Source: Halichondria panicea
Taxonomy: Eukaryota; Porifera; Demospongiae; Suberitida; Halichondriidae
NCBI RefSeq assembly: GCF_963675165.1
Contig: NC_087392.1
Location: 2,371,001-2,435,000, forward strand
DNA: 64,000 bases
Direction: 5' to 3'
The notes beneath the pieces were generated by a model that searched no databases, had not been told where the DNA came from, and saw nothing but the letters and a program-made list of their open reading frames with translations. Position numbers and translations under genes: made by a program. Shown here one piece after another: positions 22,001 to 37,000 of the stretch. Within the stretch, counting starts at the first letter, position 1; every line of letters begins with the position of its first letter.

Positions 22001-25000
22001 GAAGATCAACGATTATAGCTTACAATTACATGTATAGCTTTGGTGATTTTCCCGAAACGAATTTTATTTTTGTAAGGGATGGTGATCTTGTATAATTGTG
22101 CTTATCATTTTTTTGTAGTGAGGTGTTCTTGAATTGTGTGACAACCATTGAGACTGCTGTTGAGAGAGTGTGTGTTGAGCTCAGAGAGATGTGCTCTCAG
22201 TACAGCTGGTTGAGTGATGTGTGGAAATTCATCACTGCTTGGGATGGCAACGAGAAGATTGCTAGTATGACAGCAGATAAGTATGAGGTAATTAAGTTAC
22301 ATACGTGTCATAAGATGAGCATGAACATGTGTTCAGTCTAGTAGATTTTACCTTCAGAAACTCTAGATGACTTTAGGGGTTACTACGATACATAAGGGTT
22401 AGATTAGGCATGGAATTTAATTATTGCTCTTATTCCCCTCACAGGTAGTACTCTCCCAGCTGCATGAGTGGACTGATCTGGTTGCTCAGTTGCCCCCCAG
22501 ACTCCCCACCTCCTACTCTCTACTCAGTGTCTCCACGATCCCTGTTGCGGAGCGAGTGGGGCCTCAGCTGGCCGCTATGTTGGAGGAGCTCACAGCAGTT
22601 GGGATGCAGCGTGCAATGGCTCTTTGTAAGAAGGTGCTTGAGGATATCAAGCAACGGGTTGAAGTGAGTCATATCTATATTTACAGTCATGTTGTGCACC
22701 ACCCATCAGAAATACAAATTCATTTTCATATCCTCTATATATTGTAACCACACATTTCGTTCCTTATTGTACATGTAAATGTTTGTGTAGGTGCTGTCTG
22801 CTAAGAGATATGATCTGGAGGGATTTGCTGAGTATACGCATCAGTTGCGAGAGTGCCAATCATTTAACAAGAGTGAAGCAGACAACATAGACTATGTCCT
22901 AAGAGTTCACAATAGCTTGCTGCATCATGGCGTGTGTATACCAAAAGATGATAACGTAACTATTGTACACATTACCTATTTCTTGTCATAATGTGTACTT
23001 GCTCTAGGCTCTCAGCATGAAATTGCAATTGGCGTGGCATGCATTTCGAGGCAAGCTAAAAGAGGCTGAGGTGTTTGTCACAGCTCAAACTCCAATGAAG
23101 GCACAAGGACTCCAGGAGAGTATTGAGGTAATCAGCCACTAACTAGGGAGGGACCTGTCTATTTGCCAATTTGCAATTTTATAATTTAATACCTAGATCT
23201 ATACCTATATACATGTACATGTACCTACGTAAAAAGTGATGACAGAACTTTCATCACTTTTTTTCGCTTTTTTGATTCACCTTTTCTGGACCTAATAGCC
23301 ATTCACTGCTCACTACTTAGTACTATATACATCACAACACTTTGCAGGCATGTGTTGAAGACCTGTCGGCTCTTGTGAGGCAGGTCAATGAGGGCGAATT
23401 TATCAATCCTGCGGCTATCCCTAATGAGCTGCTTGATGAACTGAAGCTGATCCAGGAGAGTGTGTTGGCAGTGCGATCACGACTGTTGGGCCTCAGTAAG
23501 TGGAAGGAGGCCATCACTGGACAGCCACACGACCTCTCAGGGGTTAGCAGGTGAGGTATTGATCGTCGTGTTGCCTTGATTTGAACTCCAAATTATTGAT
23601 AATCAACTAACTACTCTTATTTTCTTCAGTTTGATGAATCAACAGTATATGCGCCAGGAGTTGTGGAAGTATCGTAGAGTATTTGACACGTACGAGAGAG
23701 AATGGGTCAAAACGCCGTTCAAGAAACTGGACATTAACCATCTATCCCAAAAGGTACAGGCAACTCTACTTATTTGTGTGTGAAAGTGATTATTGTGCAT
23801 GGAATAGGTTTCAGACTGGTTGACAGCTTGTACCAAGCTGGAGAGAACACTGTCTCCTGATGATCCAGTGGTGAGTGCATGGAGAGAGAGACTACAAGAG
23901 TTCAAAGGCAGGATACCGCTACTCCAACAACTATCATCTAAAGCTCTCAAGGTGAGTAGCAGATTCCCTGTACCTACTTTGTCCTAACACTACCATGTGC
24001 ATGTACGTAGCTTTTATAATTGTTAGCCATGTACACTAGCTTCTCGTAAAAAACCTGTTTATGGAAACATAGCCACAATTTTTATTATTACGTACCTGTA
24101 ATTTGTCATTCTCTGTGTAGGCTTCCCATTGGTACACAATATTTGCTTCACTGGGCGAAGACTACAATGCAGACTACCCATACACACTGGTAGACTTTGA
24201 TCTCTACAAGATGTACGATCATTCTGACATTATATTCGAGATTTGTCACGATGCCATGCAACAAGAGAAACTTAGAGCCAAGGTATGCCCCCCTTTGCGA
24301 TAAATGTACATGTACTAGGCACATATACAAATGCACGTACTATTTTAGGTTGACAAACTACAATCATTACTTGAGCAAAAGACGATTGCCGTTAACCAGT
24401 TTCCAATTGAGCGCTATCCATTTGCCGTTTCCAAAAAGTCAGTAGACACCTCTGTGCCCCATCGACAGGCCACCATATCACCACGCAAAACATCTCAAGT
24501 ACCGCGAAAGGTTGCCGTACCAAACACTCCATCAAAAACAACATTCTCTGTTGGTTTCCATGGCTTAACTAAAGACTCTGCTACCCTGGACTGCCTGTTT
24601 ACCATAGAACATCAGAACCAGCTGTGTTTGTGGCTAGAGGACAAACTGATACAGATGAAGGTGTTGCTTTCCTCCCCTCATCTTGGGAACTTGAAGTCCA
24701 GGGGAGAGCATTTATTAAAGACTCTCACCGAGCTGCAGGAGATTGTCATGATGCTGTCACAGTGTCAGGATAAGGTGAGTGTGTCGGTATGAAATACTGT
24801 ATACGTGTAGCAGGTTATTTTTGTGTGGTGGATATTTTGTATTGTAGAGCATCATCCGAAAAATAAAACTGCGAAATTATTCTACCGCAATAGGTTCTAT
24901 ATGTTACTATCCTGTGCTGTACTAATGTAGAAACGAAATATTTAGGTACTTCATACAAAAATTATATCAACGAAAATTACCTTCTATAGCTAACGGTACT

Positions 25001-28000
25001 TACTTTTTTACTCAAATCGATGGCCTGTATAGCTGCAATCATTGAAATTGCACTTTATATGCGGTAACTCGTTGCCTAGTAATTATAAAGATTTGATGAG
25101 CAAATAATTATCTGACCACAAGTAAGCTGGTGGTGTCAGTGAAATGGGTCAGATGGAAAATTCTAATTGAGGTGCACGACATGCATAATACGTAGATCTC
25201 TTGTAATACTTGTTTTTGCTTCATAGTGGTGTGAGCTTCTATCATTATTCTCTCAAATGGACGAAGACCAGTACAGCAGCTCTGGCCTGACTGAGCTACA
25301 GCAAGGTAGCTCCAAGTACCAGGAGATTGTTATGAGCATACGAGATGACCCTAGACTACTCTCTCTAATGGGGAAGAGAAGGGGACAGAAAGGATTCAGA
25401 GATCTGCAAGGAGAGCATCTTAGGCAACGGATTCATGACATGGAGTCAGTTTTGGTAAGTTCAGCAAATGTACGTAATTATGTTGTGCTTTATGCACAGG
25501 CTACTTATTAGTCACACACATGATACGTGCATATACTTTCATAAGTTTGTCCCTGTAGGAGATTGTGATACACAAAGTTCAGGGACGTCTCAAGGAGAGC
25601 TGTGTCCAGTTCCCTCGTCTTTACTACCTATCAGACAAAGATATCCTTCAACTTCTTTCCAACAATGGGAGACCCATTTCCATCATGCCATTGCTAAGCA
25701 GGGTGTTCCCCGCTATTAAAGGTATGCAACTGTCTGAAGTGGTTCCCAACCAGAGCTCCACCACATTTCGAAAGCTGGCCTCAAAGAGTGAAGAAGGTAA
25801 CATATTAATTGCCCCGTTGTAGGTACAAGTGCAATGTACTTTGTGCATACATATTGCCATACGTACTCTACGTAGAACTGCTTTGCACATTCTACATGTA
25901 TATTATTATTTTGTCTACAGTATTATACCAAAAATCTTCTCTGTGCACACATAGGGCTCCAGGTTATGCTGGTCGAAGGGTGGGGTGGGGAGCAGTTGCC
26001 TCTCTCTGTTCCCCTCCCCCTCGGGAGAAGACTTGCCCCTCAGTGGCTGAACGCTCTAGAGGGAGCTATCTCCTACTCACTGGCTGCAAGCCTCACCAAC
26101 ACCATCGCCAGTTTGCCGGACTGTCTAATGGGAATGAGTGGCAGTGCACCAACTGGTACGTATGTGTACTTGACATAAGTGTATGTACACTCTACCCAAA
26201 ATGTATTGGTAGCACTTTCTAGCAAATCACTAGACTCCATTGTTGACTGTACTGTTAATTGATCAACCATTATACAGATGCTGCTATCATTGGATGGGTG
26301 AGCAGCAACCTTAGCCAGTGTGTTCAACTATCACTAGAGCTCTGCTGGACCTCTGCCATTCATTCTGCACTACTCAGTGAAGAGCCGGTGACTGAGCTCA
26401 AGCAAACGAGGTACCGTAAATCTATCAGAAATCGTTTTACAGTAACTGTAATATTATGCTTTTGTTATGCAGGTCTAGGCTTTCAAATACTATAGAGTTT
26501 ATCACTGAATTGGTTCGATCTCTGGGCAGAGATTCTGGAAAGGGCACGGTCAAACGCTCAAGCTTTGTTGTGCTACAGAATTTGATCCTTATACTCATGC
26601 ATAAGACTGGAATCCTTAAAGCCATTCTTGACACTAAGTTAGCTGCTGTGAGCTGCTTCAATTGGAGGTATCGCATTCTCTACTCAACGGACACAGACAC
26701 ACTCTATCAAGACCATTGTAAGATCCAGATAGAACGAAGCTTGGCCTCCTCTTTTTCAAGCCTAGCTCCAAGCTCTAAGCTTACTGGCAAAGCAGCATCG
26801 TTAGGCTACAGATTACAGAATTCCTCCCGTAATTTAGTCGCCTCCAGCAAGAGCTTGCTGTCCTCTAAAAATAACTTGCTGTCAACTACCAAAGCCACTA
26901 ACGAACATAAGAGTTCCGCAACTTCTTCGATTGTGCTGACAACTGAACTAACCTCGAGCAGACGTTCTGTCCCAACAAAATGCATGGTCCACTGTGGCGA
27001 GAGCATAGTGCCATACGGATTTGAGTATCTGAGTCTGGACAGTAGACTGGTGCTCGCCCCTGAATCAGAGGCCTGCATTCTCTCCATGGTCAATTCCCTG
27101 GCTCAATTCAACTCTTGCTCACTTCACGGGGGACCAGTGTCAGGGAAGACAGAGACAGGGAGAGAAATTGCGAAGGTACAGTATATACCTACTGTATAAT
27201 ATATTACTGAAGTGTAATAGGCAATAAGTATAATTATTTTGTTATTGGTTGCCATAACTAATTCAGGTAATAGATTGCTTTGATCTTTGCAGTGATCGTG
27301 CAACAATAAAAAAATTACTGGAACTTTTTTGTGCATGCATCTTGTACAGATTACTTTTATTGATACGTGTGAAGTACACGTGCTAATGTCTATGATTGTC
27401 ACTGAAGGTGGTTGGAAGGCACTGCCAGGAGTTCCGATGCTCCCCTGAGACCACCCTCTCTACCGTACACCGGCTATTAACTGGGGCTGTTCAGACGGGA
27501 TCTCTACTGCTGATAGACAACTTTGTTGATCTCAAATTGGAGGTGATGATCTTGCTAGGAGAGTGGCTGCGTTCACTGAGCTTGTTGTTTGCAAAAGCTT
27601 TTAGAGGAACGCTATCAGAAGTAAGCTGTTGGCATAACCAATATTTGTGTTTATGCTACCTACTCTTTCTCTTTTTAGCAAGAAGAAGCTCAAAGTGATG
27701 CAGGTCTCACAAATGTTGAAAGTACTTCAACTATTGGCCCCATTAGTTTATTCAATCATCAGCAGTCATTCAAAGCTTCCTCCAACCATTTTCATATCCC
27801 CAAGCTACCATCTAACAAAACTTTGACATCACAGACAGATGATCCGTTGACCACTTCATCTCTTAGCCACCATTTGTCTCGTATGCCTGGCCACGGGATA
27901 GCAGCATCGTCGAGCAACAAGACATCCACCCCTTTCCCCTCACACAGAACCGAGACTCCTTCACAATACCATCACTCGTCTATGTCCGGGAGAACCAGTC

Positions 28001-31000
28001 GAGCCACCACAAGAATGGACTGGTACAAGATGGTCGAGGATGAGGCCGAATGGTTTGGGTATGGTGGAGCACCTAAAGAGGAGCTTGAGTTTACTGGTGA
28101 TCTGCTCAGAGCAAGCCCCGCATTTGGTTGTGTGCTAATCAGTTCTTCAAATGTACAGAGTCGATTTGAAATCCCTCATCAGCTAAGGGTTGGTTGAAAT
28201 CGATATTTTGATGCCGTGTTCACTAATTAACATGTTCAGGTTGCTCTGCGTAGTGTGGGGGTGATGCCGCCTGATCTCTCATGGGTCACTGAAGTTCTAT
28301 TGCTGAGTAACGGTTTCAAATCAGCACACAACCTGAGCAGAAGCTTTTCAAAGTTTTGGCAGGTCTTCGGATACCAAGTAAGCTCTAAAACAGTGTAAAG
28401 CTCAAGCTATTAACTCTTTGTATTCTGCCCATAGATTTCTTCAAACAGTCTTAATGTGTCTCCACCACCCTCAACTGTCAACCTACATGCTTTGAAGCTT
28501 ATTATCAACCAGGCAGCCTCAGTCCTCCACAATACTTCTGACCCTGGTCTCTCCGAGAGGAAGATCCTGGTCGGCTCTATTAAGCAGTACTTCTCCCCTC
28601 AACTAACCCATCCGGGAGAGACAGAGCAGAGAGAAGAGATCGGGGAGCCTATCAGTACCACCTACGAGCTGGCCACTTGGAACAAGCTGAACCAATTACT
28701 AGATCTGCATTTTCCTGAGTGTTGTATGTCACTTGGTGATGATGGTGGAATGGATAGCAGGCATGAGTTGGTAGAGCTTACTGACGCAGTTCAAGCGCAG
28801 CTCAAAGAACAGCATCTTCAGACCCTCCCATCACTTGTAAACAAGGTACGTACATGCACTGTGAAGTATATTTTTTGTTTTAATACACAATCTTAAATGG
28901 TCTCAGATTCAGCAGCTTCACTTATCCCTGACGAGCTCAAAATGTGTTTTGCTGTGTGGACCATCTGGAAGTGGAAAGACAATGACTTACAAGACACTCG
29001 CCTCAGCCTATCAATATATCAGAGAGCTGAGAGCCCTTGGAAAATCCTCGAAAGCTTCAAAAGCTTCAAACCGATTTGATAATACAAAAAAGTGTGAACA
29101 ATATCCTACCATTGACATCACAGTGCTCAACCCAGCTGCATACACCTATGATGAGGTAAAATCTATGAAATCTGAGCATAGGCGCTTTACATTGTTGTCA
29201 CACTTGTTTCAGTTGTTTGGGTTCTACAATGGTTCTTGTGATGAGACTGGACATCAACATTGGAGGGATGGAATTCTCACCAGGATATTCAGACAAATAC
29301 AATCACTAGACGAAGGCAGGGCATCCATTACCACCGACACTTCACGAGAGGTATGTGTGCATGTGTAATGTACAAGTGGGAGGTCAGTGCACTGCTGCTG
29401 GTACTGTACATGCATGTAGGTATAGGTTCTTGGTAGCTAGCAATGTACTGTGGTATAAGGTTCACAGCTCGAACCCTAATATGTAAACACACACTCGTAA
29501 GGAATGTGCAATGTGTTGCTGTGTAGGTTGAGTCAGTGGTCCACTGGATTGTACTGAATGGTCCTGTAGATAGTATGCTTACAGAGATGCTTGCTTCACT
29601 TGTCAGTGGAGAAGGACTGTTTCTCTCCAATGGAGACAAACTAAACCTTCCTGGTAAGATCATAACTCAAATGTGCCATAGGCAAAGTTATAATTCCATG
29701 TACAAAAAATGTTTAGAAGTCACAACATGTTCTGCTTACTACACTTCCTCAGGCTCTTGCCAAGTGTTGGTTGAGACAAACAGCCTTGCTGAGCTGAGCC
29801 CTTCTTTCATAGCGCACTCACCCCTCCTCTACTTCAGTGGGGGTGTGCTCACATTTGATGCTGTGGTCGATACATGGTTGGACAGGGCACCAACACAACA
29901 TAACCTCAGTGCCATGAGGTATATAGCAGTACACACGTAGAGTTTTTTAATCACTTTTTCATTTCTTGTATGTCTGTATGCGTAGTATTGTGTAATTTTT
30001 AATTGTGTATAGATTTACAGATTGTACATGACTCTTGACATTAGCAGTTATGGGTTAACTGTTGCCTCTTGAATGACCAAAAGCTCATTTTCAAGCCTGA
30101 TTTTTAAAAATGCGGAGCTATATATGTGGGGGAATTGAATTGTCAACATTTGGCGCTTAGGCACTTTTTAATTATTGTGTAGACGATAGTACTATTAATA
30201 TTATTGTGTGTACATACATGTACGTACACTAACAGTACATGTAATGTATGTACACCTAACTTTGAGTGTGTTCTATGCTTGTTCAGCACTGAAACTATGG
30301 CAAACATTATCAAGAAACTTCTGCCAGAGACTCTCGAATACTTGCACAAGACAAACACAAAGTGTCTAGGCACATCATACTCACTCTGGGCCTCATCTCA
30401 GACGTATGGATTGATCGAGACTCAATCCTTTCTTAACTTTCTCTCAGCCGTTCTGGAGCGTAATTCTCCTAAAATTGAGTCAAGTGTGACGCACACAGGG
30501 ATGGCCAGTAGGAGCAGCAGACTCAGCAGCAGGGCAAGCAGTGCTGTGCTCAATAGTTTCAGGTGAGATCCCAAAACCTGTTCCATTCACCTTCGTGCAC
30601 TTAATTTCCTAATGCAATATTCATTATTAGCTGTTACTGTGCAAGGTGGTACATACATCATGTACGTACTTCAATTTCTCCTAGCAGCTCAGCGTCAATG
30701 CAAGAGCATAGCAATGTCTCAATGGTAACTTCCAAGACTAGTGTGAGCATTGAAGGGGAACCACTCGAGCCATTGCCAGATGACCTCTCGGACTGCAATC
30801 TGGAGGTGGAGTTTGGCCTTTCCTTGCAATTCCAAATGGCCTCAATGCTAACGTTTTCATACATCTGGTCTCTCGGTGTTTTCTGTCCTTTCAGGTAAAC
30901 TGTGATATTCCCTTGAAACACAAACTATTTTCCATTTTTGCAGTGAGCTTTCCTCTTTTAGTGACTTTGTTCGGGAAATGATAGGCAGCTACATACCGTT

Positions 31001-34000
31001 TGAGATGTCTGTACCTGAAGAGGGCTCTGTGTTTGACTATTACTTGAACTTGAGACAGTACAAGTTTTTACCGTGGTCAGAGAGAAAGGGAGGTGGGAGT
31101 AAGGATGTATCTGCGAGTGGATATGTCTCCTTTCCCGAAGTAAGCACTGCATGTGCAAAGTGTGCTGATGCATTATATAAACGTTAAAAAAATTGTTTGT
31201 TTTTCTGTACATGCAGTTGGACCGCTACACATATATCATAGACCTGTACATATCGTATGGGTTCAATGTGATGATTGTCGGTGGCAAAGGATCTGGGAAG
31301 AGCTCACTCGTTCAAAACGTCCTCCAAATGCAACGTCCCATCACAAGATTACCAATAACTCCTACCCTTACAGCTGGCCAACTTCAAGAGAAAATTCTAA
31401 CTCGGGTCAGTGACATTGAGAAAAGAGCTGGGCAAAGATTCTCACATAGACAGTCATCGCCAATGAAGTATTTATTTTTTCTGGACGATGTTCATGTTGC
31501 AGCTAGAACTAATTTTGGGTCTGGGAATAAAGTCTCTACTGTATTGGAGCTCACTAGATTTGTCTCCACTCATCGTCAGCTCTACGATTATTCTAGAAAC
31601 TATCTGCACACTTTCAACGAAGCTCGATTTATTTGTTCGTGCACTCCTGAGGAATATTGGAGACTGCCGATTGAGTTTTCTCGAGCGTTCAGCTCTGTGC
31701 CTTTCCTACCTCCTTCTGACAGTTGTCTTAGGCACATATTCTCTAGAAGTGTTTTACTATGGTTACAGGGGTTTCCGGAAACTTCAATTGGAGATCCTGA
31801 AATATTTGCTGAGGTGAGTGCATGTACAGAATGTACATGCATTACGTAATGTATGTTTTCCATGCATGTGTACACCATTTTACCATACATTTTTCTATAT
31901 TTTATTGAATTCAGGCTCTTGGTACTGCTTCTGTGGCTGTGATTCGTAGCTTGGCTGATAAAATCTGTCCCTCTCCCTCAAACCCCCATTTTACTTTCTC
32001 GTTACATGACTTCATGCACGTGTACGAAGGCTTGTTGCTTCTCTCACCGGACACTAAGACTAAGTCCCAACCACAATTCAGTTTGCTAAATCGTAGGGGC
32101 TTCCTCAGCTCAACACAAAGTGATCAATCTCTTCGGAAAAAATCTAGTAGTAAACAAAAGAGACGTTCTTTGCCATCCTTGAGCGTGGGCTCTAATCAGA
32201 ATCAACTGAGATCTCGCAAGAGAGGATCCTCTTTGGCTGGCAATTTGCTCCTCAATGATCAAGCTCAGTCTACCATACGAATGGTGATAAGACTCTGGTG
32301 TCATGAGACAACACGTGTGTATTTGGACAGGATTGTGGACAGTAAAGATAGGATCTGGTTCACAAAGCTGCTTGAAGTGTGTATCAAGTACTGTTTCTGT
32401 GGAGATGATCTAAGTGGCTCAACAACCAAATCTATACCACAACAGAGGCAGCTCGGTGGAACAGCATCTTATGGTATGGAAGTGCATGCACATGCATGTA
32501 CATGCATAACTTACAGGATCTGCAAAATGACATTATGTTGTGTGTTTAATAGTGTACCTTACGTTCAATAGATAATCTGTTGCTTACATTGTAAGACTCA
32601 CATTTTGAAACAAAGGGAGTATACATTTAGATCTATGTAGATCACTTTTCACTTCATGTGTGTTTGTCTAGGAAGTCGACGTGTACGTGGTGGGTCAATG
32701 AGAGGTGGCATACTGCCCCAGTCCTCATCGGATGGTCCTAAACTGGAGGATCTGGTCAAAATGGGGGTCAGGGTGGAGGTCCTGCAGCAACTGATGCCCC
32801 CCGGTGATGGTGGCAGTGGACTCACTAAGCTACTTGCTCTAGATCAAGTGACGATGAAAGGAGAAGATTTGACAGGTCAGACACATTTGCTCTCACTAGA
32901 TTGCTACGTATATAGTTGCTAGGTACACGTGTGTTCGATTTGATACATATAGGTATTTTCACTTTTTTTTATATGCTTGTGAGTTGTCTATGAAATAATG
33001 TTCTTGTTTCACTTTCAGAGTTGATATTTGCTCAGTTTCCTAAGGTTGCCAACTCAAATGTCGAAGATTCAACTTCTGCTACTGATTCACCCTCTGATAG
33101 TCCCAACTACACTGAACTGGGTGATGGACAGGTCATGGACATACTGAAGATGCACATTGGAGATTTGAATTCAGGAGATGGATTAGTCTTGTTCAAGGGA
33201 GCCATTGAGCATGCAGCACGAATATGCAGGGCAATGGTACTAACGTACTCTGTGCACATTGTATATACTCTCACTCTTATGTATGTGTGTATAGAGTTTG
33301 GTTGGATCTCATGCAATGCTCATTGGCACTAGGGGCTGTGGAAGAAGGACCCTGGTCAGACTCATGTCACAAATCTTTAAAGCCAAGGTAAGTAAAAACC
33401 ACACAGCTTGGCTGTGAGGATACTGTTTGGTTTTACGTACGTTGATCGCTGTGTATATTTATTTTCTTGATCGTACACACACTACTTCCAGTTGTTTGAA
33501 GTCAGATCAGCAGGAAACATTCTGAAAGACACCTTAAGAGATGTGTGTGTGTCTGCTGCCGTAGACTCGCAACCAACAGTTCTACTGGTCACTAACACTG
33601 ACGCACTCAAGTCTCAAGATTGGGAGAAAGTACAACTCCTGATGAAAAATGGTATGTTCAGTATGAGTCACTTACACTATAAAAGTCGACAGGTATAGCT
33701 AGGACTCCAGTCTGTACATATCGATTGTCTCCTACATTGTACCATCTCTCTCCGCTTTCTTAATTTTAAAACTTGGTTGCTAGACAACAGAGTATATTAT
33801 GTAGTACTGTTAAAAGTATATTAATTATGTTTATAGGACTATGCCCTAGGCTGTTTACCACATCTGAGCTGCTGGTGATGAGCAGCAAGCTCCAGAAGGG
33901 CAGAGTGAAGAACACTACCGATTTTGCCCAACAGATATTTGCCAAGACAGTCAGGAAGCACCTACATGTATTCATAATCTGGGACGTAGACAACACCACT

Positions 34001-37000
34001 GATACCCTCTTCAGTACAACCACTGCTAATAACAAATCACTAGGGGAGGAGCAAATGAGGGCCGTCTTTTCATCTCTATGTCAGGCTTGCTCGTACATTG
34101 ATCATGTCACTAGCTGGACAAAGCAAGAGTACACTGACATAGCTTTGAGATCGTGGCAGCAAGGATTTAGCAATACAGGTAAGCTGAATGTTTCACATTG
34201 AGATATTACTTATTTTCACACAGGCGGTACAGCTGTGAGGTTGCAGGATTGGATTGATACCAGCAGTCAACTGGAGGCAGTAGGCATGCTCGCTACACAC
34301 ATTCACCTCACAACCTCAGAGCTACTGACCAGGATAAACGGGCGTCGATCCAGCACACTAATCTCACCAAAAGTCTTCATTGAGTCTTTGAGAATTGCTC
34401 AGGAACTGGCTGTCAAATTCATAGCTCAAGAAAAGGTATGTACATTTGTACATTCTGTTTCGATGTATTATAATGCCATTTGTCGCAATCATTCATTCAG
34501 GTGGAAGAGACCCGTTTGGAGATGGCTCTACAGAAAATGGCCCAATTGGACAGCACTGTGTATGAGTTGGAGCAGGAGCTGGGGGTACTGAAGCCACAGC
34601 TGGCCGTGGCTGAGCAGGAGGTGCAGCAGCGAATGAACCAGATAACGACAGCCAAGGAAAAGTAAGCTAGTACTGTTAACCTCATCACAATGCTGCACAT
34701 GATAAGTTCAATTGGGCTTTCTCTTTAGTAGAGTACATACATGTAGCGTAATTAAGTGCAACATCGGTGTCTAGTTTCTCGTAACACTTAAAGTAGTCCT
34801 TGAGAATCCACCGATCTTATAAAAACAGTTGCCCCCAGACCTCCCCTAAAGCTGTACCTTTGCCCCTTCCCTGCAACAAGAATACAACTCTTTATATATC
34901 AGGAGGTTAAAACAATGTACTGTATACTTGTGTGTAGGTACATGGCAGCCAACCAGAGGTGTAAGACAGCTGAAGATACTATAAATAGTGAAACAAGAAA
35001 TGTGGAACGCTACTCTAAAATGGTCAAAGAAAGATTCAATGAGGTACATAAGAAATGATATCACTTTCTTGGTACTATAAACAAGGATAGTAATAATGGT
35101 CACTTTAGAGAACTTATCGGGCCCAAATCCACTCATATAATTATAGTAATGCAAGATTGCTATTTAGTCCGTTACCTACCTCGCTGTGAGTGGAAAAGGG
35201 GGCCTGTTGCGCGTGCGTATCAATTACCAAATTAGTATTTTAGGACGCACAAACTTTTGTCAATATTCTTATTCCGCTTTTCGTTGATGTTATAGTAAAA
35301 AACAGTAGTAAAAAATCTACGCTACGTATAATTATGTCAAGTTGCTTGTTGAGATGGCTTCTACCACTCTACTACTCTTCCGCTCTCACTGAGCCAATTG
35401 CCCTACAGTCTGCAGAAGGATGGACACTCAACTAACCATCTGGGTTCTGTACACTCGCTCGTTTAATTGCGAGTTTTACTAACAATTGCACAAACAGTGC
35501 ATACCAAACCCTATTTAGGGGCCTAGAATCGAGGCTATCTGTTGCCTAATTAATGTTTAGGGCGATGCAAGCCATTGAGGATAATTAGAATTGAGTGATG
35601 GGTTCTAACAGCAACTGAATTACGTATCAGGGCATGGGGGACCTTTGTTGAATGATATATTAATTCTCCATAAAATTATATACTATAGCCATGTGTCTCT
35701 GTATGTACGCAGGTGTCACCAGTCTACTACTCAGCACTTCATGCTTTGTCCTCTGTTAAGAAGAATGACACTCTTGAAGTAATGGGCTACCGAAACCCAC
35801 CAGACGTGCTCAAACCAGTTTTTGATGCCCTTTGCATGCTCTTTGATAGGGAACAAACGTGAGTTGACGTAGCTACATGTATATAATTATGGCACTGTCA
35901 TAATTTTTTTCCGCTGGTCAATTTCTTACGTGTACGTAGGTGGGAGGATTGCCAGCAGTTACTTATTTCACCAAATTTCTTTGAGAACTTAAGGTTTTTC
36001 GATAAGGATAATGTTCCTAAACGAAAGCTGCATCGTCTTAATAAAATTATCAGTAGACACTCAAAGTTTGAGATGCTTGCTCAAGGAAGTCAGGCTGTGA
36101 TCTCACTGTGCTCCTGGCTTAATGCTTTGATAGACTATCACAACACTAAGACGGCAGTGCAGCCTTTTAGAGAGAGTCTGGCTAAAGCGGAGAAAACACT
36201 GCTAGATGTACGTGCGAATACAGCATGCATAATTATATTGATGCCAATCACACTTGTATTTTTCCCGTAGGCAAACAAGACATTTGTTGAGATGCGTAGA
36301 GACATGATGGATACAAAGTTAGAGCTTGAAGAGACGGTGAAAGTACACAAGGAGAGTGTGCAAAAACAAAGATCAGTTGAACTCGAAATAGAGGTATAAT
36401 CTGATCCTGTCATATCATACTAGTTGATACTCGTGTGTGTACTCTTATATAGGGCATTCGCTCCAAGCTTGACCATTCCAATCACCTTTTATCCACGATA
36501 TCCAAACAAAGACAGAAATGGGAAGAAAGTATCAAAATCACCAAAGGGAGGATTGATTCTCTCCCAGGTCATGCTGTACTGTGCTCAGCAGCCGTCTGCT
36601 ACTTGACCAGAGTCCCGCCCAATAAGCACAATGACCTGCTCTCTGCTTGGTTAGGCTACTGCAATGGCAGCATTAGTCTGGGAAACTTGTCTGAGGATCG
36701 TGGAGGACTACAGTCTACACAGGTAAAGGGTATGTGTAAAGTTAGTCGTCATATACACGTATTTATTATGCAGGGATATAAAGTGCACGGAGGACAGCAA
36801 CAAGTTGTACGGATACAAAAGGACTTCACAGTTGCTGCCCATTTTTCTGAAAAAGCAGAGCGGTCTCTGTGGGAGCAAGAGAGCACATTTCCTGATCAAA
36901 TCCTCCTTGATAGATGTTTGTGCACAAGATTCTACTGTAGAGCTGGAAGCTGTAGCTGGCCTCTGGTATTTGACCAGTACAGTCAGTTCAAGGGCTACCT

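Larger units (their letters stand above)
14738..25395. repeat. Segmental duplication, copy B
   Basis: Partner of 1451-10810. It holds HSP70 copy B and the first 14 exons of the intact dynein gene. Relative to copy A it carries an extra retrotransposon (17512-18825), lacks the 59-base tandem duplication of exon 14's acceptor, and keeps the dynein frame open. Confidence 0.9.

Noticed and set aside
35340-35560. Possible tRNA in dynein intron 39
   Set aside because: GC-richer than its surroundings but no A-box/B-box pair and no cloverleaf could be drawn.
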